Made by a program: the position numbers and the translations under genes. This document shows, piece after piece, positions 24,684-34,028 of a stretch of 64,000 bases of DNA (position 1 is the first letter of the stretch; each line of letters starts with the position of its first letter). Location of the stretch: NCBI GenBank assembly GCA_964394665.1, contig CAYMYN010000009.1:60086-124085 (forward strand), in the 5' to 3' direction. The notes below the pieces were generated by a model. It did no database searches. It saw only the letters and a list, made by a program, of their open reading frames with translations, and had not been told where the DNA came from. The DNA comes from CAYMYN01 sp964394665. Its GTDB lineage: Bacteria > Planctomycetota > UBA1135 > GCA-002686595.

Positions 24684-25436
24684 TCAGCGCTCCGGCCCGG
24701 GGCGCGCGGCCGGGCTGCGCCGCGCCCGCGCGGCCCGCCCGGGTGGAGTCGACGCCGAGCGCCGGGGCTTGCCCTTGCCCTTGCCCTGGGTCTGCGCCTC
24801 CCGCGCGCGTCGGGCGGGGGACATGGCCCACGAGCAGATCGGGCAGGCCCCGGCGTCGTGCCGCAGGGCCGGGCAGTAGCTGCGCCCGAAGAGGATCATC
24901 TGCAGGTGCACCTTGGCCCAGGTCTCCTCGGGGAAGCAGGCTTTCAAGTCGCGCTCGGTCTGCACGACGCTCTTGCCGCTCGAGAGCCCCCAGCGCTCCG
25001 CCAGGCGGTGGATGTGAGTGTCGACGGGGAAGGCCGCCCGCCCGAAGGCCTGGCAGAGCACGACGCTCGCGGTCTTGTGACCGACGCCGGGCAGGGCCTC
25101 GAGCTCTTCCAGCGTCTGTGGGACGCGCCCCCCGTGGCGCTCGACGAGCAGCTCCGCCAAGCGCTTCAGATGCTTGGCCTTGGTCGGCGCCAGCCCGATG
25201 CGCCGGATCAGCCCCAGGATCTCCTCGGTCTCCAGCGCCGCCAGGCTGAGCGCATCGCCCGCGCGCTCGAAGAGCGCCGGCGTGACCTGGTTCACCATCG
25301 CGTCCGTGGTCTGGGCCGAGAGCAGCACCGCCACGAGCAGCGTGAAGGGATCGCGATGATCGAGCGGCACCTCCGGCTCGCCCACGACCTCGTCGAGCAC
25401 CTGGGCGATCCGCCGCGCCTTCTCCGCCTTCTTCAT
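24684..25436 (-). CDS. nth: Endonuclease III (DNA glycosylase/AP lyase)
   Basis: This 250-residue protein starts at ATG 25436 (MKKAEKARR). The open frame continues upstream for 68 residues, but that part lacks family similarity. The helix-hairpin-helix LPGVGHKTASVVL includes the catalytic Lys, and VDTHIHRLAERWG has the catalytic Asp. It removes oxidised pyrimidines from DNA and nicks abasic sites. The C-terminal iron-sulfur loop is unusual: Cys residues fall as C-x9-C-x2-C, and the position of the fourth Cys in the C-x6-C-x2-C-x5-C pattern is not Cys. The cluster may therefore be absent. The tail is basic and holds a Gly-Lys hexamer repeat (24768-24785). A TATGCT hexamer lies 9 nt upstream of the start. 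Confidence 0.92.
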   Translation of the reverse strand: MKKAEKARRIAQVLDEVVGEPEVPLDHRDPFTLLVAVLLSAQTTDAMVNQVTPALFERAGDALSLAALETEEILGLIRRIGLAPTKAKHLKRLAELLVERHGGRVPQTLEELEALPGVGHKTASVVLCQAFGRAAFPVDTHIHRLAERWGLSSGKSVVQTERDLKACFPEETWAKVHLQMILFGRSYCPALRHDAGACPICSWAMSPARRAREAQTQGKGKGKPRRSASTPPGRAARARRSPAARPGPER

Positions 25437-25445
25437 GCGCCCGGC

Positions 25446-25451
25446 AGCATA
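25446..25451 (-). promoter_or_regulatory. Candidate leaderless -10 element (TATGCT) of nth
   Basis: On the minus strand TATGCT ends 9 nt before the nth ATG. It is one of the few A/T-containing hexamers in this GC-rich gap. The match to TANNNT and the spacing agree with the set described in the findings. It also supports the start chosen for nth. Confidence 0.45.
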
Positions 25452-25651
25452 CCCCCGAGGGCCCCCGTCTCCGTCGCGAGGGCTCGCCACGGCACGGGCC
25501 GCACGACGCCCCGCCTCGGCAGATCCAAAGTCCGCTCTTGGATCCGCCGGAGCCAAGCCGCTTCCCGGCCCATCGGCGCCGGTCGAAGCTCCTCGCGTTG
25601 CTCCCGTCCCCCCTGTCCTCACCCCCCGCCTGCCTGCCACAATCCGCGCCC

Positions 25652-26053
25652 ATGGACCAGCGTGCCCGCATCGAGCGTTTCCTCTCCGGGACCCGTTTCG
25701 CCGTCGTCGGGGCCTCCCGAGACCGCTCCAAGTTCGGCAACCGGGTCCTGCGCTGCTACGCCGCCCAGGGCTTCACGGTCTACGCCGTCAATCCGCGCGA
25801 GAGCGCGTCCGAGATCGAGGGCGTGCCCTGCGTCCCCGACCTCGCCTCCCTCCCGGGCCCCATCGACGGCCTCTCGATCGTCACCCCTCCCGCCGTGACC
25901 GAGACCGTGATCGAGGAAGCCGCGCGCCTCGGCATCCGACGCCTCTGGCTCCAACCCGGCGCCGAGAGCCCCACCGCCCTCGCCCGCGCCGAAGCCCTCG
26001 GCCTCGACCCCATCGCCAACGGCCCCTGCGTGTTGGTCGAGCTGGGCTGCTGA
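25652..26053 (+). CDS. CoA-binding protein (YccU-like)
   Basis: This 133-residue protein starts at ATG 25652. It is a small Rossmann-fold domain with the CoA-binding pattern FAVVGASRDRSKFGNRVLR near the N-terminus, then VYAVNPRE and GLSIVTPP. The phrase LWLQPGAES leads to a C-terminal NGPCVLVELG. These match the CoA_binding_2 (YccU) family, which corresponds to the nucleotide-binding part of succinyl-CoA synthetase alpha without the catalytic His domain. The length agrees with the family (about 135). The function in cells is not established. Upstream, CACAAT sits 8 nt before the ATG but is a poor promoter match. Confidence 0.9.
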   Translation: MDQRARIERFLSGTRFAVVGASRDRSKFGNRVLRCYAAQGFTVYAVNPRESASEIEGVPCVPDLASLPGPIDGLSIVTPPAVTETVIEEAARLGIRRLWLQPGAESPTALARAEALGLDPIANGPCVLVELGC

Positions 26054-26091
26054 GCTGCGCCGCTGCGAGCCGCCGGGAGCCCACCTGGCGT

Positions 26092-26161
26092 CGCCGGGGG
26101 CCCCGCGCGGGGAGCGGGAAGAGAAACTTCGCTCCTCCTGCAAGATCGCGGGCCCCCGGCG
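26092..26161 (+). ncRNA. Candidate structured RNA / 5' leader element
   Basis: An outer stem CGCCGGGGGCCC (26092-26103) pairs perfectly with GGGCCCCCGGCG (26150-26161). Inside it, GGAGCG (26111-26116) pairs with CGCTCC (26130-26135), extended by AAG/CTT around an AGAAA loop. The A-rich inner loop stands out in this GC-rich sequence. The element lies 38 nt after the CoA-binding gene stop and 51 nt before the secreted-protein ATG. It could be a terminator for the first gene or a leader structure for the second. Reading strand is assumed. Confidence 0.4.
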
Positions 26162-26212
26162 AGCAAGACCAGGCAGGCCGCATGGTGCGGCCGGACTTCG
26201 ACGGAGATGTCC

Positions 26213-27331
26213 ATGCGAATCTGCCTGTTGAGCTTGATGGCCGTCGGCCTCCTGTCCGGTGGCGCGCTCGCCCAGACCGGGAACCTCCTGGGGAACCCCA
26301 GCTTCGAGATCGATCAGTTCGTGACCTGGGGCACCGGATGGGGCGACTTCCCGGGCAACCAGGGGATCTGGGCCCGGGAATCGGCCAGCTCGGTGACCGC
26401 CCAGAACGGGATCTCCCCCCTCTCCGGAGTACGGATGCTGCGCATGAATCAGAACTTCGGCAGTGTCTCCCAAGTCATGCAGCCGGTCGACGTGTCCGCG
26501 GGCTTGGCCCAGACGCTGATCGGCCAAGGAACCGCGCGAGCGAGCTTCCAGGCGTACTTCAACGTGCAGGCGCATACCGCGCCGCCCGTGCTGGCCTACG
26601 TCGGCGTCCATTTCTTCGCGGGCAACACCGTCTCGACGCAGATCGGTACCCAGAGCTACACCGAGCTCCGGTGCGACACGAACCCGGGGACCTGGCAACT
26701 GTCAGTGCACGATGTCGCCGTGCCGATCGCTGCCCAGTGGATCGTGGTCGAGTTGATGTTCTCCAACGCTTCCCTGAACGGCATCGGGCGCGGCTACGTG
26801 GACGATGCCAGCCTGGTGATCTACCCCGGACCGGGCTGCACGACCTTCTGCGATGGGGGCGGAGGTGGCACGCAATGCCCGTGCGCGAACCACAACGACG
26901 GCTCCGCGCCCGATGGCCTGGCCTCAGGCTGCAAGAACAGCCGGCCGAACTTCACGGGGGCCATGCTGCGCTGCTCAGGCTTCCCGAGCACCCTCATGGG
27001 CCCCCCCTCCGGGGGCGGTCTCGGCCTCGTCGCGTCGAACGGCCCGTCCCTCCAGCCGATCCTGTTCTTTCAGGGTGTCCACCAGACGAACGGTGGGAAT
27101 GGACATTCGTTCGGTGATGGCCTGCGTTGCGCGGGGGGCTCGATCCGCCGTCTCCAGATCCGGATCTTCGACCACTCTGGACTCGCGGAGACCACGGTGG
27201 ACATCGCCGCCCAAGGCCAAGTCGTCCCCGGATCGACCTACTACTACCAGGGCTGGTACCGCGACCCGGGGGGGCCCTGTGGGGTCGGTCTCAACTTCAC
27301 GAACGGCGTCGCCGTGCTCTGGGGTCCGTGA
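26213..27331 (+). CDS. Secreted planctomycete-type protein with FGDGLRC C-terminal domain
   Basis: This 372-residue protein starts at ATG 26213, with CGGAG 6 nt upstream. An ATG at 26207 would leave no spacer to that site. It has a standard signal peptide cut after ALAQ. The N-terminal half (about residues 20-205) begins GNLLGNPSFEI and looks like a carbohydrate-binding-type beta sandwich. After a GGGGG linker comes a Cys-rich CPCANHNDGS segment, then HSFGDGLRCAGGSIRRL, YYYQGWYRDPGG and LNFTNGVAVLWGP. I associate that C-terminal module with many exported proteins in marine Planctomycetota. It may be a surface-attachment or sorting domain, but this is unproven. A related module lies at 56908-57918. 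Confidence 0.75.
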   Translation: MRICLLSLMAVGLLSGGALAQTGNLLGNPSFEIDQFVTWGTGWGDFPGNQGIWARESASSVTAQNGISPLSGVRMLRMNQNFGSVSQVMQPVDVSAGLAQTLIGQGTARASFQAYFNVQAHTAPPVLAYVGVHFFAGNTVSTQIGTQSYTELRCDTNPGTWQLSVHDVAVPIAAQWIVVELMFSNASLNGIGRGYVDDASLVIYPGPGCTTFCDGGGGGTQCPCANHNDGSAPDGLASGCKNSRPNFTGAMLRCSGFPSTLMGPPSGGGLGLVASNGPSLQPILFFQGVHQTNGGNGHSFGDGLRCAGGSIRRLQIRIFDHSGLAETTVDIAAQGQVVPGSTYYYQGWYRDPGGPCGVGLNFTNGVAVLWGP

Positions 27332-27342
27332 AATCCAGCGGG

Positions 27343-27723
27343 TCAGTCCTCGGCGACGGCGATGGCTTGGGCGAGGCCGGCGTCGTGGGTGATGGTGATG
27401 TGGATGCGGCGGATGGAGCGGGCGGCGGCGAGGGCGGCGGATCGGGCGTGGAGGGTGAGCTCGGGGGCGGCGCCGGGGCGGCGGGTGGTTTCGATGTCGA
27501 TCCAGCGCACGCCTTGGGCCCAGCCGGTGCCCAGGACCTTCATCACGGCTTCCTTCACGGCGAAGCGGCCGGCGTAGTGCGTGAAGCGGGCGGCGCGGGA
27601 GTCGCAGTAGGCGCGCTCCGCCGGCGTGAAGAGGCGCGCGAGGAGGCGCTCGCCGCGGCGGGCGTAGGCCTCCTCGAGGCGCTCGACGCGGGTGAGGTCG
27701 CTGCCGATCGCGACGATGGACAT
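27343..27723 (-). CDS. acpS: Holo-[acyl-carrier-protein] synthase
   Basis: This 126-residue protein has the full length typical for AcpS. The N-terminal IGSDLTRVERLEE has the Mg-binding Asp. FAVKEAVMKVLGTG has the catalytic Lys-Glu pair, and HITITHDAGLAQA is the C-terminal strand. AcpS transfers 4'-phosphopantetheine from CoA to acyl carrier protein, activating it for fatty acid synthesis. Its ATG overlaps the stop of the upstream SDR gene by 1 nt, so the two are translationally coupled. The phrase RFTHYAGRFAVKEAV is textbook for the family. Confidence 0.95.
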   Translation of the reverse strand: MSIVAIGSDLTRVERLEEAYARRGERLLARLFTPAERAYCDSRAARFTHYAGRFAVKEAVMKVLGTGWAQGVRWIDIETTRRPGAAPELTLHARSAALAAARSIRRIHITITHDAGLAQAIAVAED

Positions 27724-28610
27724 CAGCGCGAGAAGAGGTGGGCCAGGGCGCGGTCGAGGTCGGGGTGCTCGAAGCTGGCGCCGGCGGCGAGGGCCTTGGC
27801 GGCGGAGCAACGCTGGCTGGCGGTGAGCACCTCGGCGGCGCCGCCGAAGACGAGCTTCAGCATCGGCGGCGGAGCGGGGAAGAGGGTCGGGCGGTGTAGG
27901 GCGCGGCCCAGGGCGCGGGTGAAGTCCTTGTTGCGCGCCGGGTTCGGGGCCACCGCGTTGAGCGGGCCGCGGAAGGCGTCGGACTGGAGCGCGGCGAGGA
28001 TCAGGCGCGCGTGGTCGCGAATGTGGATCCAGCTCATCCAGTGTTGGCCGCGGCCGATCGGGCCGCCGAGGCCCAGCTTGAAGGGCAGGAGCATCTGCTT
28101 CAGCGCGCCGCCCTCGGGACCCAGCACGATTCCCGTGCGCAGCAGCACGGTGCGCACGCCCGCGCGTTCGGCGCCGCGGGCCTCTTCCTCCCACTCGACG
28201 CACACCCGGGCCAGGAAATCGTCGCCGGGGGCGGCGTCCTCGGTGAGGACCTCGTCCCCGCGGTCGCCGTAGACGCCGATGGCAGAGCCACTCACCAACA
28301 CCGCCGGGCGCGGGTTGGCCTTGGCCAGGGCTTCGACCAACTTGCGCGTGCCCGAGACCCGGCTGACGCGAATGCGCTCCTTCTGCTCGGGGCTCCAGCG
28401 CTTGCCGAAGATCGGCTCGCCAGCGAGGTGCACGATCGCCTGGTAGGGCGAGAGCTCGGGCAACCAACCGACGCTGTCGACCCCCGCGCGCGCCGTGCGC
28501 ACCCGGCCCGGGTCGCGGGAGACGATCGTCACCTGGTGCCCCTCGGCCACCAGGAAGTTCGTCAGGTACTTGCCGATGAATCCGCTGCCGCCGGTGATGA
28601 GGACCTTCAT
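27723..28610 (-). CDS. TIGR01777-family SDR epimerase (YfcH-like)
   Basis: This 295-residue protein begins MKVLITGGSGFIGKYLTNFL, the NAD(P)-binding Rossmann motif of extended/atypical SDRs. AIVHLAGEPIFGKRW, LVSGSAIGVYGDRGDE (with the Tyr of the active site) and LLRTGIVLGPEGGALKQML are hallmarks of the TIGR01777 group (YfcH, sulA-type). A C-terminal domain of about 50 residues (DUF1731-like) carries PAPPPMLKLVFGGAAEVLTA and QRCSAAKAL. Members are predicted nucleoside-sugar epimerases, but substrates are unknown. A GGGAG ribosome site sits 8 nt before the start. It is coupled with acpS downstream. Confidence 0.92.
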   Translation of the reverse strand: MKVLITGGSGFIGKYLTNFLVAEGHQVTIVSRDPGRVRTARAGVDSVGWLPELSPYQAIVHLAGEPIFGKRWSPEQKERIRVSRVSGTRKLVEALAKANPRPAVLVSGSAIGVYGDRGDEVLTEDAAPGDDFLARVCVEWEEEARGAERAGVRTVLLRTGIVLGPEGGALKQMLLPFKLGLGGPIGRGQHWMSWIHIRDHARLILAALQSDAFRGPLNAVAPNPARNKDFTRALGRALHRPTLFPAPPPMLKLVFGGAAEVLTASQRCSAAKALAAGASFEHPDLDRALAHLFSR

Positions 28611-28631
28611 GCCGTCGCTCCCGGAACAAGG

Positions 28632-28675
28632 CTCCGCCCCCCGCCCGGCGGAGATTCGCGGGGCGGGGGGCGGAG
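28632..28675 (-). terminator. Strong GC hairpin after the secreted propeller-like gene
   Basis: CTCCGCCCCCCGCCC (28632-28646) and GGGCGGGGGGCGGAG (28661-28675) form a perfect 15-bp stem with a 14-nt loop. The hairpin lies 46 nt after the stop at 28722, reading on the minus strand, and ends 22 nt before the SDR start. There is no U-tract, so a factor-dependent terminator or 3'-end block is more likely than a classic intrinsic one. Confidence 0.5.
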
Positions 28676-28721
28676 GATCCTAACAAGCCCGACCTAGGAG
28701 GGGCGAGGGATCGGCGCAGGG

Positions 28722-30101
28722 TCAGCGGGCGGCGGCGGGCTCCTCGATCACGCGGAAGATGGCGCCGGCGAAGTCCGAGTGCTCCTCGCTCATCGTGGCG
28801 CAGAAGACCAGGCGCCCCTGGGGGTCGAAGGCGAGGTTCGAGATGCGCGCGTTGCGGATGCCGGTCAGGGCCGGGAGATCGAGGTAGGGGCGGTTCGCGG
28901 TCGGCGGGTCCTTGCGGAAGTCGTCGCCGTCGAAGGGGCGCATGGGGTCGGGCTGGAAGCGCCAGACGCGGCCGGTGCGCGAGCAGCTCGCGTACACGCG
29001 GCCGCGGTCGTCGACCGCCAGCTCCCACAGGTCCGCGCTGCGCTTGCTCTCGGCGGTCCAGGGCTCGAACTCGGCCACCAGCTCACCGACGAGCGGACGC
29101 ACCAGGTCCCCGTCGGGCCGGAGCGGGAAGCGCACGATGACCGAGTTGGTGCGCGTGCCCAGGTACAACCAGCCGCCGCCGGCCGCGACGGAGCTGTGGC
29201 CGACGAGGTCGATCTCCCGTTCCTCGCCCAGGACCCGCACCCGCGCCCGTTCGCCCAGGACGAACTCCGAGGGCGGCGGACCGGCGGCCGGGTCCTTGCG
29301 GATCGGGCGCAGGTCGTAGCGCGCCAGGGTGTGGTTGTCCTTGCCCGCGGCGTAGAGCCAGTCGCCGGCCACGGCGCAACTGTTGGGACCGTTGAGCCAA
29401 CCGTGGGGCGGCGGGTTCTTGTTCGGATCGTGGTGCGGGTAGTACTCGTTCGAGATCCACGGGCCGCGCGCGTCCGCCGGGACGACCTCGTCCTTGTGCA
29501 ACTCGACGACGCCCCAGCTCTGCGTGCGCAGGTCGTAGCGGTAGAGCGCGTCGGTGGCGTTCTTGCGGAAGAAGGGCGCGACGCCCGAATCGATCCCCGA
29601 GTAGGCGCAGAAGATCACGTTCCGCGAGGGCGCGTCGTAGACCAGCGTGCAGTAGGGCCGGCCGGCGAGGGTGTCCTCGAGGGGCTCGCCGGAGCGATCG
29701 AGCACGTTCACGACCTTCGGATCGGGCTCGGCGAGCACGCGGTTGTTGGCGCGCACGGCGGCGCCGGGGACGGCGCCCGGCTCGTAGGGCTCGAAGACGT
29801 TCGGATCGACGCGATAGAGCCGTCCCCCGTGGTCCTCGAAGTCGCGCGCCGGGCCGCCGTAGTTGCGGTGCCGGCCGCGGGCCACCACGACGAACTCCTC
29901 GCCCGTCCAGGCGATGCCCCGCGGCCAGGGGATGTCCGCCGACAGACGCTCGAGGCGCACCGCGGGCAGATCCTGGGGGGCCTGGGCGACCCGCACCGCG
30001 ACCCCGGGTTGGCGCCCGTCCTCGTGGGCGCCGGTGGTGGGGTAGTAGGGGGTCGACTGGGGCGCGGCAAAGAGCAGGAGCGCTGTGAGGGTCTGCAGCA
30101 T
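28722..30101 (-). CDS. Secreted beta-propeller-like protein
   Basis: This 459-residue protein has a short signal peptide (MLQTLTALLLFAAPQS). The body repeats a propeller-like pattern of WPRGIAWTGEEFVVVARG, RLYRVDPN, TLVYDAPSRNVIFCAYSG, ADLWELAVDDRGRVYASCSR and ISNLAFDPQGRLVFCAT. These are strand-turn-strand units with Gly-Arg turns as in SMP-30/NHL or YVTN-type propellers. No catalytic residues stand out. Such proteins often bind metal, sugars or protein partners outside the membrane. An A/T-rich stretch, CTTACAAATAG (30150-30160), upstream could be its promoter, leaving a leader of about 50 nt. A 15-bp hairpin follows its stop. Confidence 0.6.
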   Translation of the reverse strand: MLQTLTALLLFAAPQSTPYYPTTGAHEDGRQPGVAVRVAQAPQDLPAVRLERLSADIPWPRGIAWTGEEFVVVARGRHRNYGGPARDFEDHGGRLYRVDPNVFEPYEPGAVPGAAVRANNRVLAEPDPKVVNVLDRSGEPLEDTLAGRPYCTLVYDAPSRNVIFCAYSGIDSGVAPFFRKNATDALYRYDLRTQSWGVVELHKDEVVPADARGPWISNEYYPHHDPNKNPPPHGWLNGPNSCAVAGDWLYAAGKDNHTLARYDLRPIRKDPAAGPPPSEFVLGERARVRVLGEEREIDLVGHSSVAAGGGWLYLGTRTNSVIVRFPLRPDGDLVRPLVGELVAEFEPWTAESKRSADLWELAVDDRGRVYASCSRTGRVWRFQPDPMRPFDGDDFRKDPPTANRPYLDLPALTGIRNARISNLAFDPQGRLVFCATMSEEHSDFAGAIFRVIEEPAAAR

Positions 30102-30262
30102 GGGATCCGGGACTGGGGTCCGAGCGGGCGAGTCGGAAAGGGCCGCTTCTTACAAATAGTGCGCCGATGGCCGGTGGTTGCCCGATGTCGCCCTGGGTCG
30201 CATGGGCCGTTACGGCGCGGGAACAGGGTCGCCCCCCCGGGGACGGCCCCACCCGGGCTGGG

Positions 30263-30843
30263 TCAGAGGGGCTCGACCTCGAGCAGGGGCTGGCCCTCGG
30301 CCACGTCGCTCCCGTCGCCGACCAGGAGGCGCAGGAGCCGGGCCCGGGCGGGGAGCCCGCCGCGGCTGCGATAGGGCACCGTGGCGAAGGTCTTCATGAC
30401 CTCGATCAAACCGACCGGATCGCCCTCGCCCAGCGCGTCGCCCGGCGCGACCAACGGGTCCGCGTCCGGGCTCGGGCGGTGATAGAAGCGACCACTCTGG
30501 GGCGAGCGCAGCACGAGGCCCGAGGTGGAGGGCGAGTCCGCGCCGTGGGCGAGGGAGCCCAGCGCCGCTCCGCCCTCGAGGGCGCCGAGCTCGTACAACG
30601 GCTCGCCGTAGCCGACGGGGTGGTGCACCCGTTCGGGCGCGGCCGAGCGCACCACGCCCGCCACGCCCTCGGGCGTGCGCAGCGCGAACGCGCGCCCCAG
30701 CACGAGCAACACGCCGGCCGGCGCGCCCGGTGTGAGTACGCGCCCGGCGGGTACGGCCGCGGTCAGGAGGCCGACGCCCGGGGAACGCAGGCGCAGGCCC
30801 TCCGGCGTGGATTCGACCAGCAGCTCGAGTTCGTCGGGGGCGT

Positions 30844-30847
<4 letters not shown>
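30263..30847 (-). CDS. Biotin carboxyl carrier protein of an acyl-CoA carboxylase
   Basis: This 194-residue protein has a C-terminal biotinyl/lipoyl domain (about residues 110-190). It contains SPQSGRFYHRPSP, the biotin-attachment motif EVMKTF, and a closing VAEGQPLLEVEP. The N-terminal half looks like a second, degenerate domain of the same fold without the Lys. The carrier swings carboxybiotin between the biotin carboxylase and carboxyltransferase encoded just upstream. Its ATG overlaps the carboxyltransferase stop by 4 nt, so the two are coupled. The acyl-CoA substrate cannot be told from this subunit. Confidence 0.88.
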
Positions 30848-32571
<1,724 letters not shown>

Positions 32572-32575
32572 GGGA

Positions 32576-33943
32576 TCAGCGCGGAGCCTGGGCCGCGGGC
32601 GACCAGCCCGGGATGGAGGACGTGTCGTGGCGACCGGCGCGGAACTCCTCGCTCGCGAGCACGGCCTGGTGCAGGGGGATGGTGGTCGCGACGCCTTCGA
32701 CGCGCGCCAGCGCCAGGGCGGCGAGCAGGGTCTCGAGCGCGGCCTCGCGCGTGTCGCCGTGCGCGATGAGCTTGGCGAGCAACGAGTCGTAGTGCGGCGG
32801 CACGACGTCGCCCGCGGCGAGGTGCGTGTCGACGCGCAGGCGTCCCGGCCCGGGGGGCGCGGGGAACTCGAAGGCCGTCAACTTTCCGGGGGAGGGGCGG
32901 AAGCCCTGCGCGGGGTCCTCGGCGTTGATGCGGCACTCGACGGCGCAGCCGCGCGGCACGAGCTCCTCCTGGCGCAGGGTGAGCCGCTGGTTGGCGGCGA
33001 TGCGCAGTTGCCACTCGACCAGGTCCACCCCGTAGCGCAGCTCGCTCACCGGGTGCTCGACCTGCAGGCGAGCGTTCATCTCCATGAAGAACAGCTCGCC
33101 GTCCGGCGCGCGCAGGAACTCGACCGTGCCCGCGCCGACGTAGCCGATGGCGGCGGCGGCACGCGCCGCGGCGGCGCCCAACGCGGCGCGTTCGTCCAGG
33201 TCGAGGGCCGTCGAGGGCGACTCCTCGACGAGCTTCTGGTGGTTGCGCTGCACCGAACAGTCGCGCTCGCCCAGGTGCACGGCGTGGCCGTGGGCGTCGC
33301 ACAGGACCTGCACCTCGATGTGCCGGCCACCCTCGAGGTAGCGCTCGAGGTACAGGCGCCCGCTGCCGAAGGCGGCCTCGGCCTCGCTGGCTGCCTGGCG
33401 GAAGGCGGCGCGCAGCTCGCCCTCGTCGCGGCACAGGCGCATGCCCCGCCCGCCGCCACCGGCGTCGGCCTTGAGGATCACCGGGTACCCGCAGGTCCGG
33501 GCGGCCCGGGCGGCGTCGTCCGCGTCCTCGAGCAGACCCTCGCTGCCGGGGATGCCCAAGAGGCCCGCGGCGCGCATGGCGAGCTTGGCCGGCCACTTCT
33601 GCCCCATGCGCGCGATGACCTCCGGCGGCGGGCCGACGAAGGTCACGCGGTGTTCGCGGCACAGGGCGGCGAAGCCGGCGTTCTCCGACAGGAAGCCCCA
33701 GCCGGGGTGCAGGGCGCTACAGCGCGTCTGCAGCGCGGCCTGGAGCAGGCGCTCGGCCCGCAGGTAGCTCGAGCGGGGAGCGGAGCCGCCGATCGGGACG
33801 ACCTCGTCCATGGCGTCGAGCCAGCTCGCGCCCAGGTCGGCCTCCGAGGCGACGCCGACGACGCCGATCCCGAGGGCGCGGGCGGTGCGGGCGACGCGCA
33901 CGGCGACCTCGCCGCGGTTGGCGATCAGGAGGCGGCGGAACAT
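32576..33943 (-). CDS. accC: Biotin carboxylase subunit
   Basis: This 455-residue protein starts at ATG 33943 (FRRLLIANRGEVAVRVART). It has the three biotin carboxylase regions: the N-terminal fold, an ATP-grasp with VILKADAGGGGRGMRL, and the active-site segment FMEMNARLQVEHPVSE. The conserved RDCSVQRNHQKLVEE is intact. The length equals standalone AccC proteins. It carboxylates biotin on the carrier protein using ATP and bicarbonate. It is first in the three-gene operon. Its TACCCT promoter-like hexamer forms one arm of an inverted repeat shared with the divergent gene at 34029. Because the cluster may serve an acyl-CoA other than acetyl-CoA, the symbol is by similarity only. Confidence 0.92.
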   Translation of the reverse strand: MFRRLLIANRGEVAVRVARTARALGIGVVGVASEADLGASWLDAMDEVVPIGGSAPRSSYLRAERLLQAALQTRCSALHPGWGFLSENAGFAALCREHRVTFVGPPPEVIARMGQKWPAKLAMRAAGLLGIPGSEGLLEDADDAARAARTCGYPVILKADAGGGGRGMRLCRDEGELRAAFRQAASEAEAAFGSGRLYLERYLEGGRHIEVQVLCDAHGHAVHLGERDCSVQRNHQKLVEESPSTALDLDERAALGAAAARAAAAIGYVGAGTVEFLRAPDGELFFMEMNARLQVEHPVSELRYGVDLVEWQLRIAANQRLTLRQEELVPRGCAVECRINAEDPAQGFRPSPGKLTAFEFPAPPGPGRLRVDTHLAAGDVVPPHYDSLLAKLIAHGDTREAALETLLAALALARVEGVATTIPLHQAVLASEEFRAGRHDTSSIPGWSPAAQAPR

Positions 33944-33951
33944 GGGGCCGC

Positions 33952-34022
33952 AGAGGGTACCAACGGCCCCCCGCGGTCGGACGGCTGGCCTGCGGGACCG
34001 GCCGCGGCGACTGGTACCCTCT
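33952..34022. promoter_or_regulatory. Divergent promoter pair in an 11-bp inverted repeat
   Basis: AGAGGGTACCA (33952-33962) and TGGTACCCTCT (34012-34022) are perfect inverted repeats. Each places TACCCT just upstream of a start codon: 10 nt before accC on the minus strand and 8 nt before the gene at 34029 on the plus strand. The 49 nt between them is GC-rich and featureless. This looks like two mirror-image leaderless promoters, or one operator with two half-sites. Confidence 0.5.
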
Positions 34023-34028
34023 CGCGCG

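Noticed and set aside
25638..25643. CACAAT 8 nt before the CoA-binding protein gene as another leaderless -10 box.
   Set aside because: It lacks the leading TA of the TANNNT pattern, so I left it out of the promoter set.
21520..25740. A 1406-codon minus-strand frame that could be read as one giant protein.
   Set aside because: Only the part from 23445 down has protein-like features. The rest lies over the SGNH and nth genes in another frame, each with clear motifs.
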